Below, piece after piece: positions 43,480 through 53,311 of a stretch of DNA of 64,000 bases. The first letter of the stretch is position 1; every line of letters begins with the position of its first letter. Source of the stretch: Psychrobacillus sp. FSL K6-4046 (GTDB taxonomy: Bacteria; Bacillota; Bacilli; Bacillales_A; Planococcaceae); the NCBI RefSeq assembly GCF_038624605.1, contig NZ_CP152020.1, forward strand, positions 1,233,312 through 1,297,311. The letters are read 5' to 3'. The notes beneath the pieces were generated by a model. The model saw nothing but the letters and a program-made list of their open reading frames with translations, did not search any database and had not been told where the DNA came from. A program made the position numbers and the translations under genes.

Positions 43480-45302
43480 AGAGACTGGGACAAAACCATC
43501 CTCTTAAATGAAAAAGCCGATGAAATTTTACAATAAGTAAAATTTCACCGGCTTTATATTTTTTGTCATAAACAAAGGACGCTTTCTGATAAAATTAAGT
43601 TACCACACCAAATCCAACAGAAAGAAGTGTCCTTATGTTTAAAGATTATAACATGAATCAAGTGGTATTGCCTTTAGATTTAGAAGTAAAATTACAAGAA
43701 AACGATATTGCCTTCCATATTCACCATTTAGTTGAAAGCATCCCTGACGAAGCGTTTAAAGTATTTCTTCGAAATACGGGTTGCCCTGCCTATCATCCCC
43801 GCATGATGATGAAAATCATCCTTTGTGCTTACTCCCAGTCTGTTTTTTCAGGTCGAAAAATTGAAGGACTCTTATACGATAGTGTCCGGATAATGTGGCT
43901 GGCCCAGGGCTATCAACCAAGCTACCGCACAATCAATCGATTTCGTGTGCAGCCAGAGGTGAGCGAATTAATCCGTCAATGTTTCGTACAATTCCGCTGT
44001 CAGTTGGTCCAAGAAAAACTCATTGACCAAGAGGCAATCTTTATTGATGGTACAAAGATTGAAGCAAACGCTAACAAGTTCACGTTTGTCTGGAGAAAAT
44101 CCGTAGAGAAATATAACAAAGGATTGATAGAAAAATCGAACCAGTTATATAACGAACTGCTTGAAAAGGAGATCATCCCTCAAATGGAACGAGAAGATGA
44201 AGAGCACCTGTCACTGGAAGAACTAACTCAAATGGTTCAAAAAGTAGAGGATATCATCACCGAATATGACCAACAAATAGAAGCGTCGTCAGACGCTTTG
44301 GAACGAAAGAGCTTGAGGAGAGAACGAAAATATCCAAAGCAGGTACGTAAAGAGTTGATTGATTATATCTACCGTAAACAGAAATATCAACGGGACTTTG
44401 AAATCTTTGGAACCCGGAACAGCTATTCAAAGACTGACCATGATGCAACCTTTATGAGGATGAAAGACGACTACATGAAAAATGGTCAATTGAAGGCTGG
44501 TTATAATGTACAAATCGCAACAGAGGGTCAATACACGCTTGCCTATAGTTTGTTTTCTAATCCAACAGACACCAAAACCTTGATCCCCTTCCTGGATGAG
44601 ATTGAGAAAAATTACTTTAAGCTACCGAAGCATATCGTGGCAGATGCAGGCTATGGAAGCGAACAGAATTATGACGATATACTATCTAATCGTAAACGCG
44701 AAGCTCTGATCACCTATAACATGTACATCAAAGAGCAAAAGAAGAAACAGAAACAAAATAAGTTCAATACTGCAAATTGGAAGTACGACGAAGAGAACGA
44801 TACGTACACCTGCCCGAACCAGAAACAGCTGTCCTTTAAATATCATTCCATACGCGAGGACAAGACAGGATACAAACGGGAGTTTAAGATCTATGAATGT
44901 GAGGACTGTTCAGGTTGTCCGTTCCGCTCCTCCTGTACGAAAGCAAAAGAAGGTAATAATAGAAAGTTGATGGTGAACGAAAAGTGGGAGCAACAAAAAG
45001 AATATGTGAGCGCGAAGCTTTCAGAGGAAAAGACAGGTTCTATCTATCGTCAAAGAAAAATTGATGTGGAACCAGTTTTTGGATTCTTGAAGGCTAATTT
45101 GCGTTTCTCACGATTTTCTGTACGTGGGAAACCGAAGGTTGAAAATGAAATGGGTCTTGCGTTAATGGCCGTGAACTTACGTAAGTTCACGGTAAAAACT
45201 AGATAGAAGAATAAAAAATACATAAAAATAAGGAAAAAGAGAAATTGAGTGAGCTCAATTTCTCTTTTTCCAATATTAGAAGCTAGTTTTGTCCCAGCCT
45301 CT
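43480..45302 (+). mobile_element. IS1182-family insertion sequence, complete
   Basis: Inverted ends AGAGACTGGGACAAAAC (43480-43496) and AGAGGCTGGGACAAAAC on the other strand (45286-45302), 16 of 17 identical; the flanks AAA and TTT may extend this. Carries one intact transposase. Left hairpin AAAGCCGATGAAATTTTAC / GTAAAATTTCACCGGCTTT (about 43515-43557) and right hairpin GAGAAATTGAGTGAGCTCAA with its partner (45240-45270) would block outside transcription. Sits between ytzG and ytzE. No clear target duplication seen. Confidence 0.9.
43635..45206 (+). CDS. IS1182-type transposase
   Basis: 523 residues, intact. N-terminal DUF772-like part (PAYHPRMMMKIILCAYSQSV) and a DDE core: D138 in FIDGTKIEANANK, D337 in VADAGYGSEQNYD, E479 in IDVEPVFGFLK. 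A Cys cluster CEDCSGCPFRSSC lies before the last motif, usual for this family. AGAAAG precedes the ATG. No frameshift or stop, so the element could still be active. Confidence 0.93.
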   Translation: MFKDYNMNQVVLPLDLEVKLQENDIAFHIHHLVESIPDEAFKVFLRNTGCPAYHPRMMMKIILCAYSQSVFSGRKIEGLLYDSVRIMWLAQGYQPSYRTINRFRVQPEVSELIRQCFVQFRCQLVQEKLIDQEAIFIDGTKIEANANKFTFVWRKSVEKYNKGLIEKSNQLYNELLEKEIIPQMEREDEEHLSLEELTQMVQKVEDIITEYDQQIEASSDALERKSLRRERKYPKQVRKELIDYIYRKQKYQRDFEIFGTRNSYSKTDHDATFMRMKDDYMKNGQLKAGYNVQIATEGQYTLAYSLFSNPTDTKTLIPFLDEIEKNYFKLPKHIVADAGYGSEQNYDDILSNRKREALITYNMYIKEQKKKQKQNKFNTANWKYDEENDTYTCPNQKQLSFKYHSIREDKTGYKREFKIYECEDCSGCPFRSSCTKAKEGNNRKLMVNEKWEQQKEYVSAKLSEEKTGSIYRQRKIDVEPVFGFLKANLRFSRFSVRGKPKVENEMGLALMAVNLRKFTVKTR

Positions 45303-45317
45303 TTTCATATGGTGTAT

Positions 45318-45539
45318 CTAAGATGTCATTTTAACTCGTTTGTTCGTCGTGGTCCATTTGCCTCTTGTTGGGCTAATGATTAAATCATTAAACGCAAGTA
45401 CATTCAAATCTCTCTGAATAGTTCGAGGAGTGATGCCAAATTCATCGACCAGATCTTGTGTAGTAACAGTTCCGTTGTTTCGGATGAACATATACATATC
45501 TTTGATTCGAGTGAGCATCCGATCAGTAGTAGGTTTCAA
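45318..45539 (-). CDS. ytzE: DeoR-type HTH regulator YtzE
   Basis: 73 residues from a TTG start with AAGGAG nine bases upstream. One winged-helix domain: TTDRMLTRIKDMYMFIRNNG, TTQDLVDEFGITPRTIQRDL (recognition helix), GKWTTTNKR. Very close to B. subtilis YtzE in length and wording. There is no sugar-binding domain, so it is not a full DeoR. The reading frame continues upstream to 45689 but that part does not look coding. Target unknown. Confidence 0.88.
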   Translation of the reverse strand: MKPTTDRMLTRIKDMYMFIRNNGTVTTQDLVDEFGITPRTIQRDLNVLAFNDLIISPTRGKWTTTNKRVKMTS

Positions 45540-45971
45540 AAATAACCACTCCTTCATCTTGATATCTCGTGGCAAGACTAGCGGACGACTTGGGCGAAAA
45601 GCAACAGTAGTATTGCAAATGACAGCCCCTTTACAATTTTGGTAGTCAGAATTATATTGTCTGACAATTTTATTATAGTAGAATTGCAAAGAAATTTCTA
45701 TAAAAATTACTGATTATTTACAAAAAAATACATGAAATTTATATGAAACTAGTAGAAAAAGCCGTTATAACTGAATTTTCTATGTAGCAAAATAAAATTA
45801 TATTGATAAATGAATAACCACAAATAGGTGGAGTATTGAATGGTTCTATTGGTTAATGAGAACAAATAATGTATTAACTAAACAGCAGTCAAAAAAACCT
45901 TCTTTTTACTGTGTGTTTGAATAAAATAAGTGTAAAATAAGAAATATGCAATAGTACATAGGAGGATTACA
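45540..45971. other. Divergent AT-rich gap between ytzE and pepV
   Basis: 432 bp of AT-rich sequence holding both promoters by position. I find no convincing -35/-10 pair with standard spacing, no hairpin with a T run, and no gene. Confidence 0.4.
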
Positions 45972-47363
45972 ATGAACTGGTTAGATATAGCAGAACAAAG
46001 AAAGACGGATATTATAAAAGAGCTACAGGCTTTAATTCAAATACCTAGTGTTTTAGATGAAAAAGAAGCTACAGAGCAAGCTCCCTTCGGTGTAAAACCA
46101 CTAGAGGCACTACAATATATGTTAAACGAAGGGGAAAAAGAAGGTTTTGTTACAAAAAATATAGACAATATGGCTGGTCACATTGAAATGGGCAGTGGCG
46201 AGGAATTGTTAGGAATACTTTGTCATGTGGATGTAGTACCTGAAGGGACAGGGTGGACTTACCCTCCATTTGAAGGTGTTGTTGCAGATGATCGCATTTA
46301 CGGTCGAGGAGCAATTGATGATAAAGGTCCTACGATTGCGGCGTGGATGGCGATGAAGCTAGTAAAAGAATCTGGGATTGAGCTTTCGAAACGTGTAAGG
46401 CTGATCATAGGTTCAGACGAAGAAAGTGGATTTAGATGTGTGACTCGTTATTTTGAGAAAGAAGAGATGCCTGACCTAGGCTTTGCTCCGGATGCGGACT
46501 TTCCGATTATCAATGCAGAAAAAGGAATTGCTAATTTAATCTTTTCTCAGACAGGTTCTTCTGAGACCGAAACAATCCAGTTTTTCCAGGCTGGTAAGCG
46601 TACAAATATGGTTCCAGATGAAGCATTCGCTTATATTTTTGGAGGGGTTCATTCTATTAAAGAAAAATTTAATAACTTTGCAAGTGAAAACGGAATTACT
46701 GGCGAAGTCCTTCTAGAAGGCCCAGTTGTTAAGGTGCTAGTTCGTGGTAAATCAGCTCATGCTATGGAGCCAGACCATGGAGTAAATGCTGGAATCCTCC
46801 TTGCTAAATTTTTGTTATCATTGCCTTTAACCGAACATTCTAAAGCATTCTGTGAGTTCCTTGTAATGGCTTTCGGGGAAGAAAGCAGAGGTCATGCATT
46901 AGGCTTAAACTATGCAGATGAAGTGTCTGGTGAAACTACATTAAATGCGGGAGTTATTCATTATGCACCTGCCCAAGGCTCTTGTACTCAAGTAAGTCTA
47001 CGTTATTCAGTTAGCTATCCATTTGAGGAAAAACTAAGTGCTTGTAGAGAAAAGTTACAAAATACAGGTATGACACTTGATTTAGGCTCTAACTCTACGC
47101 CACATTATGTCGATAAAGAGGATATACTGATTCAAACCCTTCAAAAGGTATATGAGCGTCAAACAGGAGAAAAGGCAGAACTATTATCTATCGGTGGTGG
47201 AACATACGCGCGAGTGCTAAAAAAAGGCGTTGCGTTTGGGATGCTGTTCCCAGGCAGACCAGATATAGCTCACCAGGTAGATGAGTATGTGGACATTGAG
47301 GATTTGATAAAAGCCACTGCGATTTATGCAGATGCAATAGTGGAGCTTGCTGGTAAAAAATAA
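45972..47363 (+). CDS. pepV: Dipeptidase PepV
   Basis: M20-family metallodipeptidase, 463 residues. Metal ligands: H85 and D87 region in CHVDVVPEGTGW, D117 in GRGAIDDKGP, E150-E151 in GSDEESGF, and D174/D176 in APDADFP. Releases amino acids from dipeptides in the cytoplasm. AGGAGGATTACA precedes the ATG. First gene of a plus-strand cluster; dat follows after 17 bases. Confidence 0.95.
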   Translation: MNWLDIAEQRKTDIIKELQALIQIPSVLDEKEATEQAPFGVKPLEALQYMLNEGEKEGFVTKNIDNMAGHIEMGSGEELLGILCHVDVVPEGTGWTYPPFEGVVADDRIYGRGAIDDKGPTIAAWMAMKLVKESGIELSKRVRLIIGSDEESGFRCVTRYFEKEEMPDLGFAPDADFPIINAEKGIANLIFSQTGSSETETIQFFQAGKRTNMVPDEAFAYIFGGVHSIKEKFNNFASENGITGEVLLEGPVVKVLVRGKSAHAMEPDHGVNAGILLAKFLLSLPLTEHSKAFCEFLVMAFGEESRGHALGLNYADEVSGETTLNAGVIHYAPAQGSCTQVSLRYSVSYPFEEKLSACREKLQNTGMTLDLGSNSTPHYVDKEDILIQTLQKVYERQTGEKAELLSIGGGTYARVLKKGVAFGMLFPGRPDIAHQVDEYVDIEDLIKATAIYADAIVELAGKK

Positions 47364-47380
47364 GGAGAGGATGAATAATT

Positions 47381-48232
47381 ATGACAAAAATTTTGTGGAA
47401 CGACCAAATCGTAGAAAAAAATGAAGTGAAGATTGGGTTTGAAGACCGAGGCTATCAATTTGGCGATGGTATTTATGAAGTTATTAAAATTTATAACGGA
47501 GATTTATTTACTGCGACTGAGCATATTGATCGTCTGTATTCCAGTGCTGATAAAATTAACTTAGTCATTCCTTATACGAAAGACAAACTTCATCAAATGA
47601 TACATGAGCTAATTGAAACGAATGAAGTTCAAAATGGTCAAATCTATTTACAAGTAACACGTGGGGATAGCCCTCGTATTCATAATTTTCCTAATCCAGC
47701 AGTTAGCTCCGTGCTGACAGCTTATACGAAAGAAACAACACGTCCACTTGCTCAGCTTGAAAGTGGGATTAAGGCTTGTTTTGTAGAGGATGTTCGTTGG
47801 TTAAGATGTGATATTAAATCATTAAACCTACTTGGCAATGTACTCGCTAAACAGGAAGCTGTTACGAAAAATTGCTTTGAGGCTATTTTACATCGTGGTG
47901 ATACGGTAACAGAGGGTTCTTCCTCAAACATGTACGGCATTAAAGATGGTGTTTTGTATACACATCCAGTGAGCAACCTGATTTTAAATGGTATTACTAG
48001 AAAAGTATTGTTAGATTGCTGTGAAGAGATTGGATTAAAGGTAGTGGAAGAGGCGTTTACTAAAGAAGAAGCACTGAAAATGGATGAATTCATCATGTCC
48101 TCAACTAGTGCAGAGGTGATGCCAGTTATCTCAATCGATGGGAATGTTATTGGAAACGGAAAACCTGGAGAGTTAACAAGAAAGCTTCAGAAAGCCTTTG
48201 AACAAAAAATTCCTACGACATTAAATGTATGA
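47381..48232 (+). CDS. dat: D-alanine aminotransferase Dat
   Basis: PLP fold-type IV aminotransferase making D-glutamate from D-alanine and 2-oxoglutarate, for the cell wall. K146 in CDIKSLNLLGNV binds PLP; FEDRGYQFGDGIYEVI and EGSSSNMYGI are class markers. 283 residues. AAGGAGAGG before the ATG. Overlaps the next gene by 4 nt. Confidence 0.95.
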   Translation: MTKILWNDQIVEKNEVKIGFEDRGYQFGDGIYEVIKIYNGDLFTATEHIDRLYSSADKINLVIPYTKDKLHQMIHELIETNEVQNGQIYLQVTRGDSPRIHNFPNPAVSSVLTAYTKETTRPLAQLESGIKACFVEDVRWLRCDIKSLNLLGNVLAKQEAVTKNCFEAILHRGDTVTEGSSSNMYGIKDGVLYTHPVSNLILNGITRKVLLDCCEEIGLKVVEEAFTKEEALKMDEFIMSSTSAEVMPVISIDGNVIGNGKPGELTRKLQKAFEQKIPTTLNV

Positions 48233-48762
48233 GCAACCATTATTTCGTAGGTATTAAAGTTCCCGAGGTAATAGGAAGGTCTATTATAGAGGCTAGAAAG
48301 GCAACTAATATGCATGAAACACATAAAACGTTGCCTCTTCTTGAGGACCTTCATATTACGCTGGCATACTTAGCTGCAGTAGATGAATCTAAATTAGCTG
48401 ACTTAATCGAATCCTTGAAAGAGATAAAGTGGGAAACATTTACTTTAACAACAGCGGGACTAGCCCATTTTGGGAGTGCTAAAACCCCTCGAGTAGTTTA
48501 TGTCGCTGTCGATGAAAATGAGGAATTGCAAAGACTTCAGCATGCAGTTGTGCAAAAAGTTCTGGAGTATATAGAGTTAAACGTTTCAAAGGACTTTCAT
48601 GCCCATGTAACCGTTGCGAAAAAATGGAAGTCAACTGAGACCTGTATGTACGATTCGTTTAACCTGGAGAAACAGTCCTTTGAAGTTCGCGATTTTATCA
48701 TTTACAAAATAAATCCTGCAAGCACTCCACGTTACGAGCAATTTGCCAGTATAAACGTGTGA
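48229..48762 (+). CDS. ytlP: RNA 2',3'-cyclic phosphodiesterase (2H family, YtlP)
   Basis: Two HxT motifs: H42-I-T44 in LHITLAYL and H126-V-T128 in FHAHVTVAKKW. 177 residues, ThpR/LigT type. Opens 2',3'-cyclic phosphates of RNA. ATG overlaps the dat stop (ATGA). Confidence 0.88.
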   Translation: MSNHYFVGIKVPEVIGRSIIEARKATNMHETHKTLPLLEDLHITLAYLAAVDESKLADLIESLKEIKWETFTLTTAGLAHFGSAKTPRVVYVAVDENEELQRLQHAVVQKVLEYIELNVSKDFHAHVTVAKKWKSTETCMYDSFNLEKQSFEVRDFIIYKINPASTPRYEQFASINV

Positions 48763-48777
48763 GAGGGAGGTAATGGA

Positions 48778-49758
48778 ATGGCTCAGTTAGTTAAATTACA
48801 GGATTATATATCCCGCTATCAAATTGATTTAAAGCGGTATCCTACTCAATTTGTTCGTTTAAAAAAACAACAATGGGAGCGAGTCAACGCTTCTTATGAA
48901 AGAGGAGCTCTAGATACATCGTGGATAGAGAAGGAGCAGGAGGAGGATTTAGAGGTAGAGGAAAAAAAATCCTTTATCTCTAAATTGTTTTCTCGAAACA
49001 AAGAAGAAACCTCTACAGAGATATTGGATGAAAAGGAGGTAGAGAATCAAGAAGTTCCAGAAGAATCTACTACTCTTTTTTTCGAACCTAATATTGTTTA
49101 TAACCCGAGTTCTAAAGAAGAACTACGACGAATGTATTTAGACCAATTATTTCATTTTCAATTAAAATGGGCTAGCTCTACTTTAATGGAAAAATCCTAT
49201 GTAGATCCAAAGTATATGAGAGATAGCTTGTTACGACTTCTCACACTACAATTACCTGATAATTATTTTCTGTTTTATTACCCAATTCTTAAACTGAAAA
49301 AAGCCCCTGTGGAATTAGATGTTATTATCGTTTTGCCTACAGAAATTATATGTATAGTAATGTTAGAAGGCAGAGACTTAGATGCATTTATCGGAAGTGG
49401 GGATCGTTTTTGGGTGAAGAAAAGTGGAAAGAGCGAAAGTAAGGTATTAAGTCCGATGATCAGTCTTAATAGAATGGAATCTATTCTATTGCAAGTTTTT
49501 AAAAAGGAAGATATTGATTTGCCTATCCGAAAAGTAGTTTTATCCAGAAATGGTTACATCGATTATCCAGGCTCTGCCTATCAGACTCAATTAGTAGATA
49601 CTAGAAGCTTTCCTGCATGGTTTCAAGCTTTAAAATCGTCTCCATCTCCGATGAAGCATATGCAGTTTAAGGCAGCGCAGGCATTACTTAATCTGGTTCA
49701 GACAACCTCCTATTCTAGGGCAAGCTGGGAGCTGGAAAGCGAGATAGAAAATGAATGA
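48778..49758 (+). CDS. ytlQ: Uncharacterised protein YtlQ
   Basis: 326 residues, soluble. N-terminal LKRYPTQFVRLKKQQWERV, a charged linker (about 55-95, EEKKSFISKLFSRNKEE) and a C-terminal domain with strands (VELDVIIVLPTEIICIVMLEG) that brings to mind nuclease-related (NERD-like) folds. The last point is only a resemblance. Position between the 2H and lipid kinase genes matches ytlP-ytlQ-ytlR of B. subtilis. AGGGAGGT precedes the ATG. Confidence 0.8.
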   Translation: MAQLVKLQDYISRYQIDLKRYPTQFVRLKKQQWERVNASYERGALDTSWIEKEQEEDLEVEEKKSFISKLFSRNKEETSTEILDEKEVENQEVPEESTTLFFEPNIVYNPSSKEELRRMYLDQLFHFQLKWASSTLMEKSYVDPKYMRDSLLRLLTLQLPDNYFLFYYPILKLKKAPVELDVIIVLPTEIICIVMLEGRDLDAFIGSGDRFWVKKSGKSESKVLSPMISLNRMESILLQVFKKEDIDLPIRKVVLSRNGYIDYPGSAYQTQLVDTRSFPAWFQALKSSPSPMKHMQFKAAQALLNLVQTTSYSRASWELESEIENE

Positions 49759-50689
49759 TGTACTAATTGTTGTTAATGAAATAGCAGGTCAGGGGAGAGC
49801 TAAAAAGCTTTGGGAGTCATGGCAAGACCATCTCCCTTTCGCTTTTACGCTTCTTAAAACTGAATATAGTGGGCATGCAACCGATATAGCGAAAAAATAT
49901 GCAGAAGCTAGCCAAGACCCTCTTCTTATTATTGCAATCGGTGGAGACGGTACCGCGCACGAAATCCTCTCAGGTACTATAGGGTATAATCATGTTCGAG
50001 TTGGAGTTGTTTCTGCTGGAAGTGGAAATGATTTTGCTCGGGCTTTTTTTGTGTTTCAAACACTCGAGCAGCTAACAGAATATGTTTTAGAGTATCAGAC
50101 GGCAGAACAGATGGACATCGGTGTATTAAACACTAATTCAGATATGTTTCATTTCATAAATAATGCGGGCTTTGGCTTTGATGCACATGTTGTATACGCA
50201 GCCAATCAATCTAAATGGAAAAAGTGGTTAAATAGACTAGGATTAGGTAAATTAGTGTACATTCTGTATCTTGTGAAAGAGTTATTTAAGTTTAAAAAAT
50301 TCTCTTTCTCTTTACTAAATCAAGGAGATACGATAAAGTTTGAAGATGTTTGGTTTATTACTGTGTGTAATCAACCCTATTTTGGAGGAGGCATGAAAAT
50401 CTCTCCTTCCTCTATACCAAACGATTCTTTAATTGAACTAACCGTTGTGCATCATTTGAAGCGGGCTAAGCTGTTATTTATATTTGGCACAGTGTTTTAT
50501 GGCAAACACACGGCTTATAAAGAAGTTAAACAAATTCAGGCAAGCGAGTTTGCCATTCAAATGAATGATCAAGTGTATGGGCACGTTGACGGAGAATTTT
50601 CCTGCATGACAATTCCGGGCAGCATCTATACATTTAGAGTAGAGCATCATGCATGGAAATTAGCAAAACCACCAAGTAAAAGGAGTTAA
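49751..50689 (+). CDS. ytlR: Diacylglycerol/sphingosine-kinase family lipid kinase YtlR
   Basis: 312 residues with the DAGK catalytic signature [14 protein letters not shown] (about 75-88) and [14 protein letters not shown], plus the C-terminal GHVDGEF. Probably phosphorylates a lipid or similar substrate. Overlaps ytlQ by 8 nt. In B. subtilis ytmP sits between ytlR and trmB; here trmB follows after 4 bases. Confidence 0.9.
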   Translation: MNDVLIVVNEIAGQGRAKKLWESWQDHLPFAFTLLKTEYSGHATDIAKKYAEASQDPLLIIAIGGDGTAHEILSGTIGYNHVRVGVVSAGSGNDFARAFFVFQTLEQLTEYVLEYQTAEQMDIGVLNTNSDMFHFINNAGFGFDAHVVYAANQSKWKKWLNRLGLGKLVYILYLVKELFKFKKFSFSLLNQGDTIKFEDVWFITVCNQPYFGGGMKISPSSIPNDSLIELTVVHHLKRAKLLFIFGTVFYGKHTAYKEVKQIQASEFAIQMNDQVYGHVDGEFSCMTIPGSIYTFRVEHHAWKLAKPPSKRS

Positions 50690-50693
50690 GGTA

Positions 50694-51344
50694 ATGAGAT
50701 TAAGAAACAAACCTTGGGCTGAGGATTTTATAAATTCTCATCCAGAAATAGTGATTCCAAATCCGGAAGAACAAAAAGGAAAATGGAATTTAGTGTTCGA
50801 TAACGAAAATCCACTTCATATAGAAGTAGGAACTGGGAAAGGCCAATTTGTAACTGGAATGGCAAAACAAAATCCCGACATCAATTATATAGGAATCGAG
50901 CTTTATGACAGTGTCATTGTCTCTGCATTAGAAAATGCATTAGAAGCTCAGCCATTACCAAATTTACGCCTATTAAAGGTAAATGGCGCTGATTTAGCAA
51001 AATATTTTCAAAAAAATGATGTCCATCGCGTCTATTTAAACTTCTCTGATCCATGGCCAAAAATTAGACATGCAAAGCGACGTTTAACTCATGAAGGCTT
51101 TTTAAAGCTTTATGAATCTATTTTAGTAGACAATGCAGAGATTCATTTTAAAACAGATAATAGAGGTCTATTCGAATATTCTCTAACAAGCATGTCAGCC
51201 TATGGAATGCTGTTAACGTATGTATCGCTTGATTTACATGCGAATATGCCAGAAGATAATATTATGACTGAATATGAAGAGAAGTTCTCTGCAAAAGGTC
51301 AACCAATCTATCGTCTAGAGGCTAGATTTATTAGCCAAGAATAA
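50694..51344 (+). CDS. trmB: tRNA (guanine-N7)-methyltransferase TrmB
   Basis: Makes m7G46 in tRNA. 216 residues: SAM motif [18 protein letters not shown], then [18 protein letters not shown] (catalytic) and [27 protein letters not shown] before the ATG. Confidence 0.97.
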   Translation: MRLRNKPWAEDFINSHPEIVIPNPEEQKGKWNLVFDNENPLHIEVGTGKGQFVTGMAKQNPDINYIGIELYDSVIVSALENALEAQPLPNLRLLKVNGADLAKYFQKNDVHRVYLNFSDPWPKIRHAKRRLTHEGFLKLYESILVDNAEIHFKTDNRGLFEYSLTSMSAYGMLLTYVSLDLHANMPEDNIMTEYEEKFSAKGQPIYRLEARFISQE

Positions 51345-51375
51345 AAGATCAATACTATTCAAAGGGGATGAAAGT

Positions 51376-52224
51376 ATGGATACGTATAAATTTCACGAGA
51401 TGACATTAACTTGGTTAAAAGGTGGTACGACACATATGGACGGGGGAGCCATGTTTGGAGTAGTGCCAAAGCCTTTATGGGAAAAGAAATATCCGGTCAA
51501 TGAAAAAAATCAAATTGAACTTCCTTCAGATCCAATATTGATTCAACATAAAGGGAAGAACATTTTGCTAGAAGCGGGCCTAGGATTTGGAAAGTTCTCA
51601 GACAAGCAAATCAGAAATTATGGCATTACAGATGAGTCAGTGGTAGATGACAATCTGGTCGAGCTAGGTCTTCTTGCAGAGGATGTCGACATCATTTTAA
51701 TGACTCATTTACATTTCGATCATGCTTGTGGACTAACTAAATGGGTAAATGGAGAATTAGTTTCCAGTTTTCCGAATGCTTCCATCTATGTTTCAGAGGT
51801 AGAGTGGAATGAAATGAAGAACCCAAATGTCCGTTCAAGCAATACATATTGGAAGGAAAACTGGGAGCCCATTCAATCACAGGTCATTACATTCAAGGAT
51901 TCTATTAAGCTTTTAGAAGATATTGAGATGATTCATACAGGTGGTCATAGTGATGGTCACAGTATTGTGCTATTAAAGCAAAAGGATGAAACAATCATCC
52001 ATATGGCAGACCTTATGCCAACACATGCACATCAAAATCCATTATGGGTATTGGCTTACGATGACTACCCAATGACCTCGGTATTTGCTAAGCAAAAATG
52101 GGTCAATGAAGCGTTGCAAAACAATTATTGGTTCAGCTTCTACCATGATGCCTATCACCGTATGATTAAATGGTCCACGGATGGCAAGGAAGTTGTAGAA
52201 AAATTAGAGAGAACGCGTTCTTAA
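51376..52224 (+). CDS. ytnP: Metallo-beta-lactamase-fold hydrolase YtnP
   Basis: 282 residues with HxHxDH as H111, H113, D115, H116 in [11 protein letters not shown], later [10 protein letters not shown] and [10 protein letters not shown]. Related to N-acyl-homoserine-lactone lactonases; B. subtilis YtnP has reported lactonase activity against signal molecules. AAAGGGGATG upstream. Terminator downstream. Confidence 0.92.
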   Translation: MDTYKFHEMTLTWLKGGTTHMDGGAMFGVVPKPLWEKKYPVNEKNQIELPSDPILIQHKGKNILLEAGLGFGKFSDKQIRNYGITDESVVDDNLVELGLLAEDVDIILMTHLHFDHACGLTKWVNGELVSSFPNASIYVSEVEWNEMKNPNVRSSNTYWKENWEPIQSQVITFKDSIKLLEDIEMIHTGGHSDGHSIVLLKQKDETIIHMADLMPTHAHQNPLWVLAYDDYPMTSVFAKQKWVNEALQNNYWFSFYHDAYHRMIKWSTDGKEVVEKLERTRS

Positions 52225-52231
52225 AAATACG

Positions 52232-52273
52232 CCAGCTATAAATGTCTATTGGCATTTATAGCTGGTTTTTTTA
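52232..52273 (+). terminator. Terminator of ytnP
   Basis: CCAGCTATAAATG-TCTATTGG-CATTTATAGCTGG followed by TTTTTTT. Confidence 0.95.
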
Positions 52274-52369
52274 TATAAAAATGGTGTGAAGAGTAGTTTT
52301 TAGCAACTCGGAGCAGGGGTTTGGCTAAACATATAGAAGTAAGTAACATTACACTAAAAAATTGGTGAG

Positions 52370-53311
52370 GTGAGAGTTATTAGGAGATGTTTAAGTTTAA
52401 GCCATCAGAAAATTGAAGTCATCATTAAAGGAAAAACAGGTAGCCCAATACTAATCGTTTCTGGGATGGCATCCTCATTCGATGAGTGGTATGAGTTAAC
52501 AGAAGCACTAAGTAAATCAAATCGTGTCATTATGTTTCATAGACCAGGACTTGGAACAAGTGAATTGTGTGGAAAAGAGCGCAATACACAAAAGGTGGTA
52601 AATGAAATGGTGGAGATTATTCACAAACTTCATATCACTGAACCTGTCACCTTGGTTGGACATTCTTACGGGGGATTATGTGTTCAGCATTTTATGAAGC
52701 AGTATCCTGAAAAGGTTCTAGGGGTAGTCTTAGTGGATTCTACTTCTGTCGATTTTGGAGTATTGGATGAATTAGATTTACCTGTTATGAATGAAGACTC
52801 TACAGATGATGCTTGGCTTCAAAAGTGTTTATCTTATAGCACTATGAAGACAGATGAAATCAAGTCATTGATTGAACCAATCATTCTGACTCAAAAAGAA
52901 CTTAGCTTTCCTCCAGAAATACAAAAAAGGTTATTGGAATTTCCATTAAACCCAACTCTTTATAAGGCGATGTATTTGGAAATTAGCAACTGGAAGCACG
53001 ATGCTCAAGTAATTAAAAATATGGAGGTCTGTCCAGACCTACCTTTAATAGTAATTGGCAGAGACAAAGAACATTGTGTATCGATAGGGATACGGGAAGG
53101 ATTACCAGAAACAGAGATAACTTTGTTAGAAGATAAGTGGGAGCAACTGATTAAGGAACAAATTTATTTGACTAAAAAGAGTAATTTGATTTTTGCTAAA
53201 GGTTCTAATCACTCCGTTCATTTAGATCGACCAGATATTATAATAAATTCTGTTAAAAAGATAGAAGCAGAGATTAGAAGTAAAGGGAGAAAATATGAGC
53301 AAACTGAGTAG
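52370..53311 (+). CDS. Alpha/beta hydrolase
   Basis: 313 residues. GHSYGG nucleophile S99 in LVGHSYGGLCVQHF; HRPGLGTSE and a late GSNHSVHLDRPD with the His. GTG start with no clear Shine-Dalgarno; the only in-frame upstream codons before a stop are not ATG. Overlaps the HAD gene by 17 nt. Substrate unknown. Confidence 0.78.
   Translation: MRVIRRCLSLSHQKIEVIIKGKTGSPILIVSGMASSFDEWYELTEALSKSNRVIMFHRPGLGTSELCGKERNTQKVVNEMVEIIHKLHITEPVTLVGHSYGGLCVQHFMKQYPEKVLGVVLVDSTSVDFGVLDELDLPVMNEDSTDDAWLQKCLSYSTMKTDEIKSLIEPIILTQKELSFPPEIQKRLLEFPLNPTLYKAMYLEISNWKHDAQVIKNMEVCPDLPLIVIGRDKEHCVSIGIREGLPETEITLLEDKWEQLIKEQIYLTKKSNLIFAKGSNHSVHLDRPDIIINSVKKIEAEIRSKGRKYEQTE

Noticed and set aside
45540-45689. N-terminal extension of ytzE to 45689
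   Set aside because: The added 50 residues do not look coding; the TTG at 45539 has AAGGAG nine bases upstream and gives the normal YtzE length.
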